This document shows positions 26,386-39,379 of a stretch of 64,000 nt of DNA, one piece after another; within the stretch, counting starts at the first letter, position 1; every line of letters begins with the position of its first letter. This DNA comes from Phaeoceros laevis (lineage: Eukaryota > Anthocerotophyta > Anthocerotopsida > Notothyladales), in NCBI GenBank assembly GCA_049999765.1, contig JBNGIQ010009093.1:109057-173056 (forward strand). The letters are read 5' to 3'. The notes beneath the pieces are model-generated. The model had not been told where the DNA came from, did no database searches, and worked only from the letters and a program-made list of their open reading frames with translations. Made by a program: the position numbers and the translations under genes.

Positions 26386-28837
26386 TCACAATGGCACACA
26401 AGTACACTAAGTCAGCACTATCAAGCTTGCCAGTGGAGAACATTGCTAGCATCCTAGGAGATATGGAGTACGGCTGGGCTCACTCTCGGGTGAAGATGGT
26501 CAGCCTTAAACCCTCGAGGTAGCTCACGTGTATGTAAAGAAGGTGCAGAGGGAGGAGTAGGAAAAACTAACCCTATGTAAGTGCTCTTTCAAGAGCAATG
26601 TAAGAAAGAAATTTAAGCTTTTGACTTCATACAAAGCACTAAAAGAATAAAGCATAAAATCATAAAGCATCACTAAAAAAACTAGGATGGCTTTGTTCAG
26701 GAATCCATGACTTCTTCTTTTTTTAGTAATGAATCCATGGCTTATGGTATTACTGGTAACACGAGGAAGAAACACAAAACCTTTTTTTTTTGTGCAAAGG
26801 TGCGGACTTTTGTATTTATCGAAGTTTGGAACCTCACACATAACAAGGGGGGTTGAAGTAGTCTTATTTCCAAGCCTAACCCTAACATGTTTGCCTTTTG
26901 TGATTTGGATAGAGTTGGCAAATAGAGTGTTGTCTCTCATTGAGGTGACAAAGGATGTTGTTGATGCTATATTGGTGTACTCGAGAGAAAATCGTTTGAT
27001 TCCTAAGCTTGCACCCCTAAGGAAGTCTCTTACCTTCGTAATGTCGTGCACATATGTCAGGCTTGAATACATGGGTTTAGTACCCTGTAATTAGTCAAGC
27101 TTTGCAAACCACACACATAAAGGCTACCTGAGATCGAGAACCTATATAGCAGGTCAAAGACCTGTAGAGCACTTGCAGCCACATGCCTTGCTTAATGAAA
27201 GAACGAAAATGACTTCTTACCAATAAGATTTCAGAACATGCACGCATGTAATGCGAACTGAATGCAAATGAACGAGATTAAAAACCCTTGAAAAGGGGAG
27301 CCTGCTGAATTCTCAAGCGACACGCCAATAGCATCAAAAGTGTCAAATTTGTATTGCACATATATGAAGTCCTCCACATCCTATTAAGGCAATGTCCTTG
27401 AACCTGAGAACTTGCAAAAAGACTCCCTTACCTAACAGATGGCTGAGGCTAAGAGCTGAATCCCTCTCTCTCGCTGGGCAGTGCTACATGCGGTGAGCAG
27501 CTTGACACGTTGAAGGAAAGGCTAAAGCTAGTAGCGACACCACAGGTTTCACAGCTAAAAGTGACTGTTGAGCGCCACACAAGGCTACACTCATAAAGAC
27601 GGCTAAATAAAGCATTATAAATAGACTAATTGACGGCATTGCCACATGGGCTGTAGCAGGTAAATCCGATCTATAATCAAATGCCTTGGAATGTGTGCTT
27701 TCAATACTTACAAGCTTTCTTAATATTGGAGACATAGAAGCCATCGTTCCGATAACTATTATACTGATGCACGATGATGTGCAATGCTAGCAACTTGCTA
27801 GGCAGGGTGTTGCATTTTGGATTGCCATATGCGTCACTTACTTGGAAAGACTAGAAGAGAAGGCAGTTGATTCATGCTCAACATTGCAACACGCGATAAG
27901 ATAGCAGCGCCCTTGTTGATGTCTTTTATTCTGAGACTCGTGAAGAAGAAAACTTTCCTAAAAGAACAAGCAAAGCATTGTTGTGGACAACATCGTTAAA
28001 CTCACTTCTAATTCCATATGCCTAAACATAAACAATTCGGTGGGTGAGATTTTGTGGAAAACATGAGCCTTTTCTATTGGTAATATGTGGCGCAAACTTC
28101 AAAGTGAATATGGAGGGAGGACATTACTTCCTAATTGCTAGCCTTGACCCAGCCAACATATATAACTATGTAATGTGAGAGACAAGAAATAACCCGATTT
28201 AGAATTCTAGCTACTGCTACTCAAGTTGAGGCGAAGCAGGCCACGAGTAATTGGTAGCTGGCATGGAGCTTATTTTTTGATTGAACCTTCATTGTTTTGT
28301 GCAAACAATCCAGTGGCATCTTTTATATCTCAAGAGGAACCCGATCCAGCCGTGTGAGGAACCCGACCCAACTAGGAATTAGAAATCTAAACCCTCATTC
28401 CTCCACTGCTTTAACCCTCGAACGCCCAAGTAACCATTTTTTGTTAGTTGGGGGCCGTGGAAGGTTTCTTACCTCTTTGGCATGTATTTTTATTTTCTAA
28501 TCCGCAAAAAACAGCATACACCCAATCTTGGGTTCCAATCCCTGACACATGGATAAATTATCATTAACTACAATTAACTATGTATAAATAGTGTTTATTT
28601 TTTAACCGCAATGATAACTGCAGGGGGTGACCCGAGATTCATCCTGCCAAGCCTAAAAAGGTGTCGCGGTTCGTTACTTTATTTAGGCTCGGTTATGTAG
28701 GCTCGGGAGCATCATGCTTGGTGCTCTTTTTAGTTAGGCTCGGGAGTATCATGCTTGGTGGTGTTTGAGCAATTCCGGATCTCGACCGGCGATCGCAATT
28801 CCTGATCACGATCAGCCAGGATCAGCTTGAAGCAAAC
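26386..28837. other. AT-rich gene-poor DNA
   Basis: No recognisable gene. A 182-codon ORF on - (26524-27072) is low-complexity and rich in F, S, L and T with no domain. A 26-bp direct repeat (taggctcgggagYatcatgc..) occurs at 28698-28723 and 28735-28760. This may be an old transposon relic, but I see no reverse transcriptase or transposase. Confidence 0.4.
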
Positions 28838-29137
28838 ATGGCATCCTCGATATCTGAGGGGGACAAGACATTGATCACGGATTGGGCCATGGCCTTTGGA
28901 GCAACAGCATCAGAGGCGGAGAAGCTTGTCAATTTGTGTGACAAAGATTTCCTCCTTTCTTTTCCAAAGCCTCGCGGTGTGCTTGTTCCCAACGATCCCA
29001 AGAGTGCAAATCTGAGGTATCTGTGGAGGCGCCACGCCGCGGATGTCCTTGGCTGGACAAAGTGTCGTGCAAAGGGAGCCCAAGATGGCATCCCAGCAGA
29101 AATCAACACCGCATTGCGAACACGCATCTTCCCGTAG
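28838..29137 (+). CDS. Small hypothetical protein
   Basis: ORF of 99 residues starting MASSISEGDKTLITDW, with a charged helical middle and a tryptophan-rich segment (RYLWRRHAADVLGW). A second ORF (29043-29486) overlaps in another frame and contains a proline- and serine-rich sequence, so a spliced product across both is possible: gttcag/gtgagc at about 29140 is a usable donor. I do not recognise the family. It could be a lineage-specific gene or the end of a transposon gene. Confidence 0.3.
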   Translation: MASSISEGDKTLITDWAMAFGATASEAEKLVNLCDKDFLLSFPKPRGVLVPNDPKSANLRYLWRRHAADVLGWTKCRAKGAQDGIPAEINTALRTRIFP

Positions 29138-30715
29138 TTCAGGTGAGCTGATTCCCATTTCACCCAATTCCTCGGGCGAGGTTCCTGCTCCCTCATATGC
29201 AGATGTAGTTAGATATCTACCTGATTCTGTGGGCAAGCTTGGTTCTCCCTCACATGCAGTTCTGGTTAGATCCCCAGCTACTAAAAAATTGAAGCCGCCC
29301 TCTCCTACCTATGTTGTGCCTGATTGGTTCTTTAGCTATGAAATGCCTACCCCTGCCCCTAGAGATGGCACAGCTTACTCCTGGAGATGGCATAGCTTGG
29401 TTCTGTGTGCTGGTGAAGGAGCGCGAAGCGACGCAGCTTCGGTAACTATGGCTCGGAATTCCGGGCCGGGCGTAATGGAACTGTAACTTTTGCAGCGTTG
29501 CTTAAAGTTCGAATCGCCTGGGCGTTTAAGGGTTAATGGTCGAAAGTGGTCTCTTCAAGTACTTTAGAAGCAAGTTCATACTTACAAAATTTGGCAATCT
29601 AAGGCTAGTTGATCAATTGGATTAGTTAGATATTACATTTAGATTATTTTAAGCAAACTAACTACAATAACTAATAAGTAGCTTAGTAATTAGCTTGACT
29701 AGCCAAACTAGCCTAACTAGCATCATAGCCTAACGAGTAGGCTATATAATCTAGCTTAACTAACCTAACATACCTAAGTTCTTAGGTGGTCTAGCTAGCC
29801 TAAGAAGTTTGGAGCGCCCTTTCTTGCCTCAATAGAAGTCCTCTATAACAAGTTTTTTTGAGAAAAATGGCACCGGCTTTATAAGTGAGGAACTCTATAA
29901 CAACTTAACAAGTTACGACTCTAAAACAACTCTTCTCACTAATCATGGAGTGATGAACACTGAAGTTTATTGCATAACCGATGCATATATGGCTGAATCC
30001 TGCCCCAAAAGTACGGCGATTTGTACAACAAAGTCCTACCCCACATACACATAGAAAATGTAGTCAGCTGGCCCTGCCGCCACGTGTCAGCCAGGAGGGA
30101 GTTGGATGGATCCCGTGGTGGGACATGGTGCTGACGTAGCTGGGATGCTGGTCAACTTGAAGCACAAAATGCTGAACAGTGTTGCAAGGTGGTGGCGTCC
30201 AAGATTATAACTAGCGAGGTGCGTTTTGATTTCGTGATCCCTAACACGCGTAATTGCGTAGAAAACCTTGTGTTCGAGCATAAATTTGAACTCGCAAACA
30301 TATGCAGGTCAAACCTTCAAGTTGCTTTAGATTTCCTGCAGCTGGTTCAGGATTATCAATCTTGTGCATGCGCGTTTGAATGCAGTGGTTCAAATTCAGA
30401 GCTCTTCTGATAAAATGATCTGTTGATGTGAAGTTCAGGAATTTAAGAGGCACTGGTGAGTTGAAATGTTTCATGAATTCATATTTGCTGCCTGGCCAAA
30501 TTGAATGGTCTTGAATTTCACAGGCTTATTAAATTACAGAGCTACAATGCTACATAGCGATTCTGTACGTATAGCTGTAGACCTAGGACTCTCTACAGCA
30601 GTCAAAGATTCAACATGATCCATCCAGGACCGCTATTCGATGCAAGGTCAGATCGGTCTACCTTCACAGCATGTACACACAGTTTGACAGCAGATGCATG
30701 CATAGCATCAATTGA
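29138..30715. other. No gene recognised; ctagcctaa-rich stretch
   Basis: 29600-29810 is a low-complexity run of variants of ctagcctaacta. The rest is AT-rich with no supported exon. Confidence 0.45.
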
Positions 30716-31183
30716 TCAGGCTCCGAACCAGACCAGTAAATCGGATTCATGGTGTCTTTCGCAGTCGTCCGAAGTTCCCAGGCCCAGATTAAGTGTATCA
30801 GCGCCGTAGTGACGGCCTGCGCTTTGTGAATCCGATTTTCTCAGTCGGCTAGCAGAGGAGGTGCGGCATCTGGACCGGCCCAGCCTGAGCTCAAGGTCCA
30901 CAGAGTCCTCACCTGTCTCTTCCTCGTCTTTCTGGTGCCGGCTTCTCTCATGCTGGTGAGCTGTGGGTGTGGAACTGACAAGATTGTGGAGGGCGTTGAT
31001 CAGGAAATCGTCGCCAAACTGGCGGGCGTCCACGAAAAACTGCGTGATTTGAGCCTCTGACCACTGCCTCTGCTGGATGGCACGCAGCACGTTCATCATC
31101 TGCCCGGATAGTCTGTCCTCGAGGCCTTGCAACCAGCTAACCCACTCCGGGCGGCTTCCCATTCCGTGGAGGATGCGGGGCAC
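30716..31183 (-). CDS. Small protein with two EAR-like motifs
   Basis: Uninterrupted ORF of 155 residues. The N-terminal half (about 12-70) looks folded and helical (PEWVSWLQGLEDRL, WSEAQITQFFVDARQFGDDF). A charged, disordered linker follows. Two LxLxL-type motifs then appear: DLELRL at 96-101 and LNLGL at 131-135. Such EAR motifs in plants recruit TOPLESS-type corepressors, so a role in transcriptional repression is possible but unproven. No DNA-binding domain is recognisable. There may be a further 5' exon. The gene sits about 460 bp upstream of TAD2, in divergent orientation. Confidence 0.5.
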   Translation of the reverse strand: MPRILHGMGSRPEWVSWLQGLEDRLSGQMMNVLRAIQQRQWSEAQITQFFVDARQFGDDFLINALHNLVSSTPTAHQHERSRHQKDEEETGEDSVDLELRLGRSRCRTSSASRLRKSDSQSAGRHYGADTLNLGLGTSDDCERHHESDLLVWFGA

Positions 31184-31639
31184 GGGCCTGAATCGCGACC
31201 TAGCTTAGGTTTGGAAGAGCAACGACGGAGAATACGCAACGGAGGCGAGTGGAGCAAGCGAGCGAGCAAGCAAGCAAGTTGCAGAGGGGATTGCAGAAGA
31301 CCGGCCATTTAAGACGGTCAGGGGAATCTCGAGGGAATCCAGAGAGAATCCACCCTTGGTAAAGCATGACACACGATTTGATACTGCAGAACAAAAGGCA
31401 ATCCCAAACATTCTGCCTGGAAGGTTCAGCCTTGAGTGAACTGCATCTGGAGCAAATTCAACCACCTAAGTTCACCAACGGAAAGTAAGCCTTGAGATGC
31501 TATGAGGCGAATCGGACAAAAGAAATTTAGGTAGGGCTGGAGGAAGAGCACCTTCGTCAAATTGAATCTTGTTAGTTAGAGGTCCGAACGGGCAGGCGGA
31601 GCCTGGAGGAAAAGCCCCGGAGGACGCTTCCCTCCCCCG
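31184..31639. other. Divergent 5' region of the EAR-motif gene and TAD2
   Basis: Contains a short gcgagcaagcaagcaag run near 31258-31275. No coding sequence seen. Confidence 0.4.
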
Positions 31640-32882
<1,243 letters not shown>

Positions 32883-33666
32883 TCTACGTAATGCGATCCT
32901 GCGTATAGTGAAGCATTTGCAGCACGCATAACCTTCACTACAGGTTACCAGCGTTTAGCTTTACCCCGCAGGACAGGTTATCAGCCCACGGCACCCTTTG
33001 TCAAACTCTGAAAGGCCCATTGTGGAATCTGTTCAGCCTTCCAGTACATTACATAGAAGAAGAGGCATTGACCCCCGCGCACGAACACCCGGATTCAGGA
33101 CAATGGTACGCAGTGCTTTGTCGTTGGCAGGGAGTCTAATAAGGGCAGAAGGAAAGGGACACATTGGCTGCGGACAACAGCAGACTAATCACTCTGGCAG
33201 TACTCACCTTGATGTCTACAAGCTGCCTCCACTACTACTTTCAAGGATCATTTACCACCAACCAACTAACGGATGAAACAAATCTACAGTACAACGTACT
33301 AAAAGTGCCACGAGGGAGGCAGGGAAACGATGACCAGACACACATGTGTATGTTGGCCATTTTCGTGCCCTCGAGGGTACAAGAGTCTCGAGAGGCTCCA
33401 CTTCTACGGCAGCCCGACGCACATCAACCATCAATTGCAGGTTACGAAACGTAACCGTGCAAAACTTGCAGTCTTATCTTACACTTCCTATCCATTCTGC
33501 CAACCGATAGAACGGCCACAAAAACTAGATGCTCAGAAAAGTTTGACAACCTACTTGACGCAACCAGACTGCAGCTTCCAACTTGCACCTCCTTACACAG
33601 AGACTATGCGTGGCCGGCCTAATGATTCCAATTACCTCAACCTTGGAGCAGCAATTCATGTGCTCC
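32883..33666. other. Convergent 3' regions of TAD2 and EIN3-like
   Basis: ORFs on both strands overlap here; none has a recognisable domain. Confidence 0.4.
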
Positions 33667-35568
33667 TCAAGCTCCGAAGTACCATATCAGTTCGTCGTCG
33701 TCCGCGCCTAACAGAGCATCTGTTCCAAGCAACGGACTGCTCGGTCCCACAAGATCAGAAAACGGGTTGAACATATCTGCTTGGTCGAACTGCCCGGCAT
33801 GAACATGGTTGCTAAGAACGTTGCGATGGACAATGCTATCACTTCCAGCCAAGTCAAAGACCTGACCAAACCTCGAGTTCTCTTCTGCCCCTTCCAATCT
33901 CATTACCTCTGTGAGGGTACTAGGACCTGACACATGAGTATTCCCATTGCCTTGGCCGTCCGTCACATGGAGGCTGTCGTTTGCAGATGCTTCAGATGAC
34001 AACCCATTTCCATAGATGTCAAAAGTCAACAAATCCTGCAGAGGGGGTTGGATTCTAGCTGTCATGCTACGACCCCCACCAGGGACCGGTAAAAAGCCTT
34101 CAGAATGTTGATTTCCCCCTCCCGGATGAAAGATGCCCTTCCCTGCAACTGCGTGCTGGACATGCTGGGCTGGAGTGCTCTGGTTATAGCCTAGCAGCTC
34201 AAAATTGTGGCGGCAGACAGCCTCATGTTCCATCCTCCTGCTCCTGTCATAAAAGGGCCTCTGATCATGGTGAGGGCAACCTGCGTATTGACACATAAAG
34301 GCCCTGTTCTCAGTTGGTGATGCTTCCTCCATAGGCCTTTTCCCAGGGGTTGTCGGAACCATCTGCTGGACATTTTGTTCTTCCGCCTCATTTGGTCTTC
34401 GGCTTGTCTTGGGATCAGGAAACAGGGGAGGTCGGTTAGTACTTGCCATCCCCTCAGAGACCGCATCTCTACCCAGTGACGTCGCCTTCGGCTGGTGCAT
34501 CACGTTGCTGGTAAGAGTTTCGTATGGTTCTCCATCTGCTTCCTGTCCTTCATCGCTGTACATTTTCTCATTGGCAATGTGATCATAGCCTTCCACATCA
34601 TACTCACTGGCACAGTTGGAGGACATGAAAGCTGCCGTGTCTGCAGATGCCTGGTTGTTGGTAGAACTGATAATACCAGCAGATCTGTTGAGCTGCCGCG
34701 CAACGGCCTCTTCCTGCTGCAACACAGAAAGCCATGTGGCACTTTCTTTGGCAGTCATCTTGTCCTGAAGGCACTTGGACTGTCTCACGAGCTTTCTGAT
34801 CTTGGAAATATCCGGAGACATGTGTTTGATGACAGCAGTGAGCACACCAACTTTCCAGGCCTTCTTCAAATCATGAGGCTTCTTGTATGGGGGGTGGCCC
34901 TGCCCCTTGGGCAAGCCAACCTGCGGCCACCAATCTTCGTTCCCAGTAGGCCACCATGGGGGTGGCTGTCCCTTCTCCAGCGGAAACCTACGCTGCGGAG
35001 GTTCACAGTGCTGCATGAGGGCGGAGAGGAGAGACCCCAAAGTGGTATCTTGGAGCTCCTGGAGGGTGTGCGGCGTGGGAGCAGCCACAGCCGTGCCCTC
35101 CGTCTTGCCAGGTATGTTGTGCTCGGCCTGGTACTTGGCAATAGCAGCCGGCCCATTCCTGTCAAACCTCACCTTCTCCTTCCACCAAGCCCTTATGTTG
35201 TCGGACGCTCCGCTCACAGGCTTGCCCTTTTCGGGAATGATGCCGTAGACGAATCCTTGCGCTTTGCACACCTCCATCATCTTGAGCATGTACTTGAGGA
35301 TGCCATCTTGCGCCCGGGACATCTTCTTGCGCCGTGCCTGCTCATGGGACTGCTTCTGCTTGGGCTTCTCGCTAGCCTCCTTGGCCTTCTGCAACTCCTT
35401 GAGGCGCTTGTGCCTCATCCGATCCTTCCACATGCGCTTCTCCAGCTCGTCCAGGTCGATGGGCTCGTCATCGCTGAGATCATCCTGCGTGCCATCTCCA
35501 TCATTGTCCCCGGGGAAGTCCCCCATGTCCATGCTCCCGCAGTACCCCAGGTCATCGCCGTAGTCCAT
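33667..35568 (-). CDS. EIN3/EIL-type transcription factor, intronless
   Basis: Uninterrupted ORF of 633 residues from the ATG at 35568, in line with EIN3 proteins (about 600-630). The open frame continues 47 codons upstream, but [18 protein letters not shown] matches the usual EIN3 start. An acidic segment (about 20-45) leads into basic [19 protein letters not shown]. The conserved DNA-binding core follows: [59 protein letters not shown], then [32 protein letters not shown] and [20 protein letters not shown]. The C-terminal half is glutamine-, serine- and proline-containing and poorly conserved. EIN3/EIL factors act in the nucleus in ethylene and related signalling in seed plants; their role outside seed plants is less clear. 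Confidence 0.96.
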   Translation of the reverse strand: MDYGDDLGYCGSMDMGDFPGDNDGDGTQDDLSDDEPIDLDELEKRMWKDRMRHKRLKELQKAKEASEKPKQKQSHEQARRKKMSRAQDGILKYMLKMMEVCKAQGFVYGIIPEKGKPVSGASDNIRAWWKEKVRFDRNGPAAIAKYQAEHNIPGKTEGTAVAAPTPHTLQELQDTTLGSLLSALMQHCEPPQRRFPLEKGQPPPWWPTGNEDWWPQVGLPKGQGHPPYKKPHDLKKAWKVGVLTAVIKHMSPDISKIRKLVRQSKCLQDKMTAKESATWLSVLQQEEAVARQLNRSAGIISSTNNQASADTAAFMSSNCASEYDVEGYDHIANEKMYSDEGQEADGEPYETLTSNVMHQPKATSLGRDAVSEGMASTNRPPLFPDPKTSRRPNEAEEQNVQQMVPTTPGKRPMEEASPTENRAFMCQYAGCPHHDQRPFYDRSRRMEHEAVCRHNFELLGYNQSTPAQHVQHAVAGKGIFHPGGGNQHSEGFLPVPGGGRSMTARIQPPLQDLLTFDIYGNGLSSEASANDSLHVTDGQGNGNTHVSGPSTLTEVMRLEGAEENSRFGQVFDLAGSDSIVHRNVLSNHVHAGQFDQADMFNPFSDLVGPSSPLLGTDALLGADDDELIWYFGA

Positions 35569-37439
35569 GGTGACTCCCACAGCAAGAGCGGCACTAGGAG
35601 CCAGCAGCAGCGTCCAGACACGCAGACTCGGCAAGCTCTCGGAACAGTTCCACGGCAGACTCCTAGGCAGACATTCCTGGCTCTCCTCGCTCGCTGCTGT
35701 ATCCGTCACGCAGCCCCGGGCTGGCCCTGGGATACCTGAAGCCCAGCCACAGAATGCTCACATGCTCCAGCAGCTCAGGACCTCCAGCATCCGCCTTCCT
35801 GCTAGCCAGAATCCTCATCTTCCAGCAAGAAGGTGACCGAGCGGGGCTCAGTTGCGTGCGTCCCGCAACCCGCACGCCCGGAATCCCACGCCAGAATCCC
35901 GAGGGCGGCCCCTGCATCGCACGAGCATACCGTCAATCCCTGGCCCGAGCCGTCTCATTGCCATTGCCATTGCCAGCAGGAGTGCATGCCACCACAGCAG
36001 CAGGAACCAAAATCCACAATCCGCAGCGCACGAGCCAAGGCCGAGCAAGCAAGGGCAAGCAAGCATACTCACATGGAATCCGACAATCCGCTCCTCTCAA
36101 CCGGGCGCCAATTCCTGCAACCGCAACGGCGCTGCAGCAGATGCTCGGGGCGTGCGGACGCACGGCGGCGGCAGCAGCAGCAGCGACCGCATGGGGCACC
36201 GGAGCGCGACGAGCTTCCTGGCGATGGAGGACTCAGAAGGAGGCCGGCTGCCTTGTGTCGACACCTCTCTGCCACTGACCGACCACGTCTCTCACCTCCG
36301 CTTTCCCTCCCTCTCTCAGCCACAGGCCCAGCGTCCCTCCCTCCCTCCGTTGCTCGCTCCTTCTGCTGCTGCTGCCGAATCGTGACGTCGGGGCCGACCA
36401 TAGAAAGATGCAACAAAAGAAGCGGGCCCTACTGGCGTGCCCCCGGACAAGACGGGCCCACGTCGTCCGTGCCTGCTCCCACTGCAACCCGGTCCAGCTC
36501 TAGCCCGGGCGCTCGGCCGCCCCGGTCGTCCGCAGTCGCACGAGCTCCCTCGGCAAGCGCTATAAGTTATCTATGTACGTTGGCCTTTGGAAACTGGTTA
36601 CCCGGTACGCCCGGTCTCGGGGTCCAAACCCGACGAGGACGGCCCACACCCGCTCATTGTTGTGTCACTTTGTACTCCACCCTATGTTCCTAAGTTCATT
36701 GAATCTAACCCTCTATTACTCAGCCTAAATTTCCGCATAAATTGGGAAGAAAACATTACTAATTATGATGAATTACAAAGGGAACAACAGGATGCCTAAT
36801 TGTCTGTGAAGAAGAAAAGCATACGCAGGTGGAAGAAGCTTTGAAAATCCTAGTTTGGGAGATCCTTCTCTAACAAGAAGAAGAAAAGCATCCACATGTG
36901 GAAGAAGCTTTGAAAATCCTAGTTTGGGAGATCCTTCTCTAACAAAAAGATGCACCAATCCCGTGGGCTAGCAGATTTGTAAGGAGAACCTTAAAAACTT
37001 TTATTTCGCTTGGAAAGCAAAGAAACTGGAGGGTACCACTAGCCTAGTGACAGTGCTATCACGTCCTAAAGGACGCCAGGTCTGGGAAGTACAGATCCAG
37101 CATATGGAGATGCGATGCCACTCGAGTCCACTTGGTTGTTGTGAAGGATGTTCCGAGGTACCATTGTAGCAACTGATGAAGCCGACTGCAGAGTTGCTTA
37201 TTGTCGTCGCTTAGTGCTTAGGGTTTACAAAAGACGCGTACAGCAGTACATATCTAAACAAGGAGGTGATGACCAGGTACATCTGCACCTGAATCTCTGG
37301 CAGGTAGAATAGACACACAGCGTTAGCCAGCGAGAGGAGGTCGCCGCCGCCTCTGACGCGTCACCCCCTCGCTGGAGATGCGGCGAGGAGACAGAACTGG
37401 CAGTGGTCACAAGGTTCCCTATCATCCCTAGCGGATTGC
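35569..37439. other. EIN3-like 5' region and gene-free stretch
   Basis: 35570-36450 is GC- and CT-rich, open in several frames by composition only, and is the probable leader and promoter of the EIN3-like gene. From 36500 to 37440 I see no gene apart from the 69-bp tandem duplication. Confidence 0.45.
36808..36945. repeat. 69-bp tandem duplication
   Basis: Two copies of a 69-bp unit starting gaagaagaaaagcat at 36808 and 36877 and sharing agctttgaaaatcctagt and gggagatccttctctaac. Confidence 0.9.
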
Positions 37440-38400
37440 TTGACGACGAGACAAGCTCTGTATTCGTAGGCCGGACACCAGCTTCATTTTCATGGCTGTG
37501 GCAGTCTTGCAGCTGCGAAATTGAAGGTTGCCTCTTTCTCCTGGAATGAGGTAACGCAAGAAAACTATGTCAACTGGAACACGAACCATAACCAACATCT
37601 TCAGGAACCAACCTCCAAGCATCACAGAACAAGTTCCAGTTCTCACCTGTCCAAGTTTAGTCTTTGCCTCTCTGACGTTTGAGCCAAGGGCAACCAAAAG
37701 GTTGCTCATGTGATAGCACAAAATTGCTCATCGTCTGGAAGGGTGAAGAGCGGGTGTCCATACACAAGTTCATTACATTCTCTTCAAAGCATAAGGACTT
37801 CTCCTTCTATTAAGTCACCATGTGTGGTAGAGAAATGTGACACTGACCATCAGCCCCGGCGGTTATGTAAACAGTTCCTCCCACAGTGCTGGGGATGCAA
37901 CAAGCGAACTCTAATCCGGTGTAGCCTTCCTTGGAACAGCGGATTCCGTGCAGGTTAAACGGCTGGCCACAGCCAACTCTGTAGACGCCGTTGCCAATGC
38001 GGTTGAGCGGCACTAGTCCATGAAATTGACGGTCATCAAACAGACAATTTGAGCCCTTTGAGCCCAAGCACGGAGTAGCGAAGGTGTGCCGTCGGCAGTA
38101 TCTGGAAGCAGTGCCACACAGCGAAGGTAGAACAATTGACCACCACGCTTCGCCAGGAAAACCTCCACCGCAAGACAGACCACCAGCACAGGGAATACAA
38201 TGAATCTGCTGTTCCGAACATCGCATGCAGCGCAAGGAGATAAGGGCACGGGCATGGCCAGACACCTCAAGCAAGCTGCTAGCTGGGCGGAGCAGGTGAC
38301 CTCGGTGAAGTATTTGGCAGGGCCGCCGATCCCCCAGGAGCGCGCTTGGCTCAGTAGCCTCCTCCCGTGAACTTTGGCAGACTATCATCGTTGCAGGAGA
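37440..38400 (-). pseudogene. murB: MurB pseudogene B, 3'-truncated
   Basis: Second MurB homologue, same exon layout as copy A. Legible blocks are KYFTEVTCSAQLAACLR (exon ending at 38266), then after an acceptor at 38102 RYCRRHTFATPCLGSKGSNC, LFDDRQFHGLVPLNRIGNG, VYRVGCGQPF and GYTGLEFACCIPSTVGG, followed by VYITAGADG. This exon is open, unlike in copy A. Near 38362 one base is missing relative to A, putting WGIGGPAKYF out of frame. Downstream, the segment matching RERGKDY contains a stop in that frame. After the last acceptor the sequence matches only RRKRQP; the catalytic GCVFRNP region and C-terminus are absent. Adjacent to a TAD2 fragment in head-to-head orientation. Confidence 0.82.
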
Positions 38401-38489
38401 CGAGTGCAAACAGGATTACCTTCTCGCACCTGGCCCTTCAACCAGTGCTCGTCTCCTTCGCGTGGACGACGAGGTTCCCATTAATTAGT

Positions 38490-38960
38490 TAGGGGTGGAG
38501 GAAAAGGCCCTGGGCTTCAGCGCCTGCTGCTGCTGCTCCCATACCTGCCCCACAGGATGAGGAATCTCGGCATTTTCGAGTCGTAGACCTGGCCCTTGGA
38601 CAAGTGCATGACCAGGAGCCCTAGGCCTGTCCAGTTCACAGTCCTAGGCGTTGGAGGAACTTCTGAAAAAATGTTGATTCCAGGCAAAACAAGCGCTTGC
38701 GAGATCGGGAGTACCAGTAGGGTGAGAGCTTTTGTCTTTCGTGCTGTGCACTCGTAGCTAGCGGATGTGTTTGCCACCTTCTCTCGTCCGCAATTGCTTC
38801 GGGCAAGCTGTGCTGCAGGTGTATCATAGTCAAGAATGATGAAGTCGTGGGATTTGGCAGCAACAGGACCAATGAGTCAAGAAATGTATTGCTCCTCTTT
38901 TCTTGCCCTCTCTACCATGGTGTCGCAAGGTGCTTTTGGAGCTGGGACAAGGGCTGTGGA
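38490..38960 (+). pseudogene. TAD2 fragment (exons 1-3 with introns)
   Basis: About 470 bp homologous to 31610-32105, introns included, so this is a DNA-level duplication and not a retrocopy. It matches DEESRHLRF of exon 1, all of exon 2 and exon 3 (GFGSNRTNESRN). The exon 1 donor, cag/gtaggc in TAD2, is here caagtgcat, and the start region is lost. The catalytic HAE and PCIMC exons are missing. Confidence 0.85.
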
Positions 38961-39379
38961 ATGGCGCCATCTTGGCCCTCCTGGTGCGGGAAGCCACTGC
39001 TTCAAGGTAGGGATGGCGGTCTGCAGGGCTGGACCAGGGGATGAGAGCACAAGGTGGAGCTCCCTGGTTTCTCAGGACTTCGGATCTTCCACCTTGTCGG
39101 ATCTGCTGCTTGAGACCCGCGGCGCTTATACGTCTCAGAGACCAGAGATAGGGCACCGGAAGGTGTTGGATCGGGTGGAGGACGCTGGTTCCGCATCGTT
39201 TACTCTCCCGGGCGTGGTACGGCCGTGCTTTGCAACATTGTCTGCCCCAGCGCACACCCCACCTGCAGGAGCATTGGGGAGGTAAGGGCATTTCGCAGTA
39301 AGCTGTCCAAGGAAGTTGTTCACAGCCGACCTGACTTGTGGTGGTCGTTCTTCTGTGACATGATGTATTTGCATTTCAG

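Noticed and set aside
26524-27072. 182-codon ORF on - in AT-rich DNA
   Set aside because: Low complexity, no domain, no splice or context support, and overlapping ORFs on the other strand.
29500-29530. tRNA-like B-box word (agttcgaatcgcc)
   Set aside because: No matching T-stem, acceptor stem or A box could be drawn around it.
34495-35739. 414-codon ORF on + opposite the EIN3-like gene
   Set aside because: It is antisense to a strongly conserved coding sequence and has no recognisable domain.
35753-36693. Several long overlapping ORFs upstream of the EIN3-like gene
   Set aside because: They are open in three frames because of GC-rich composition; the region is better explained as the 5' leader and promoter of the gene on -.
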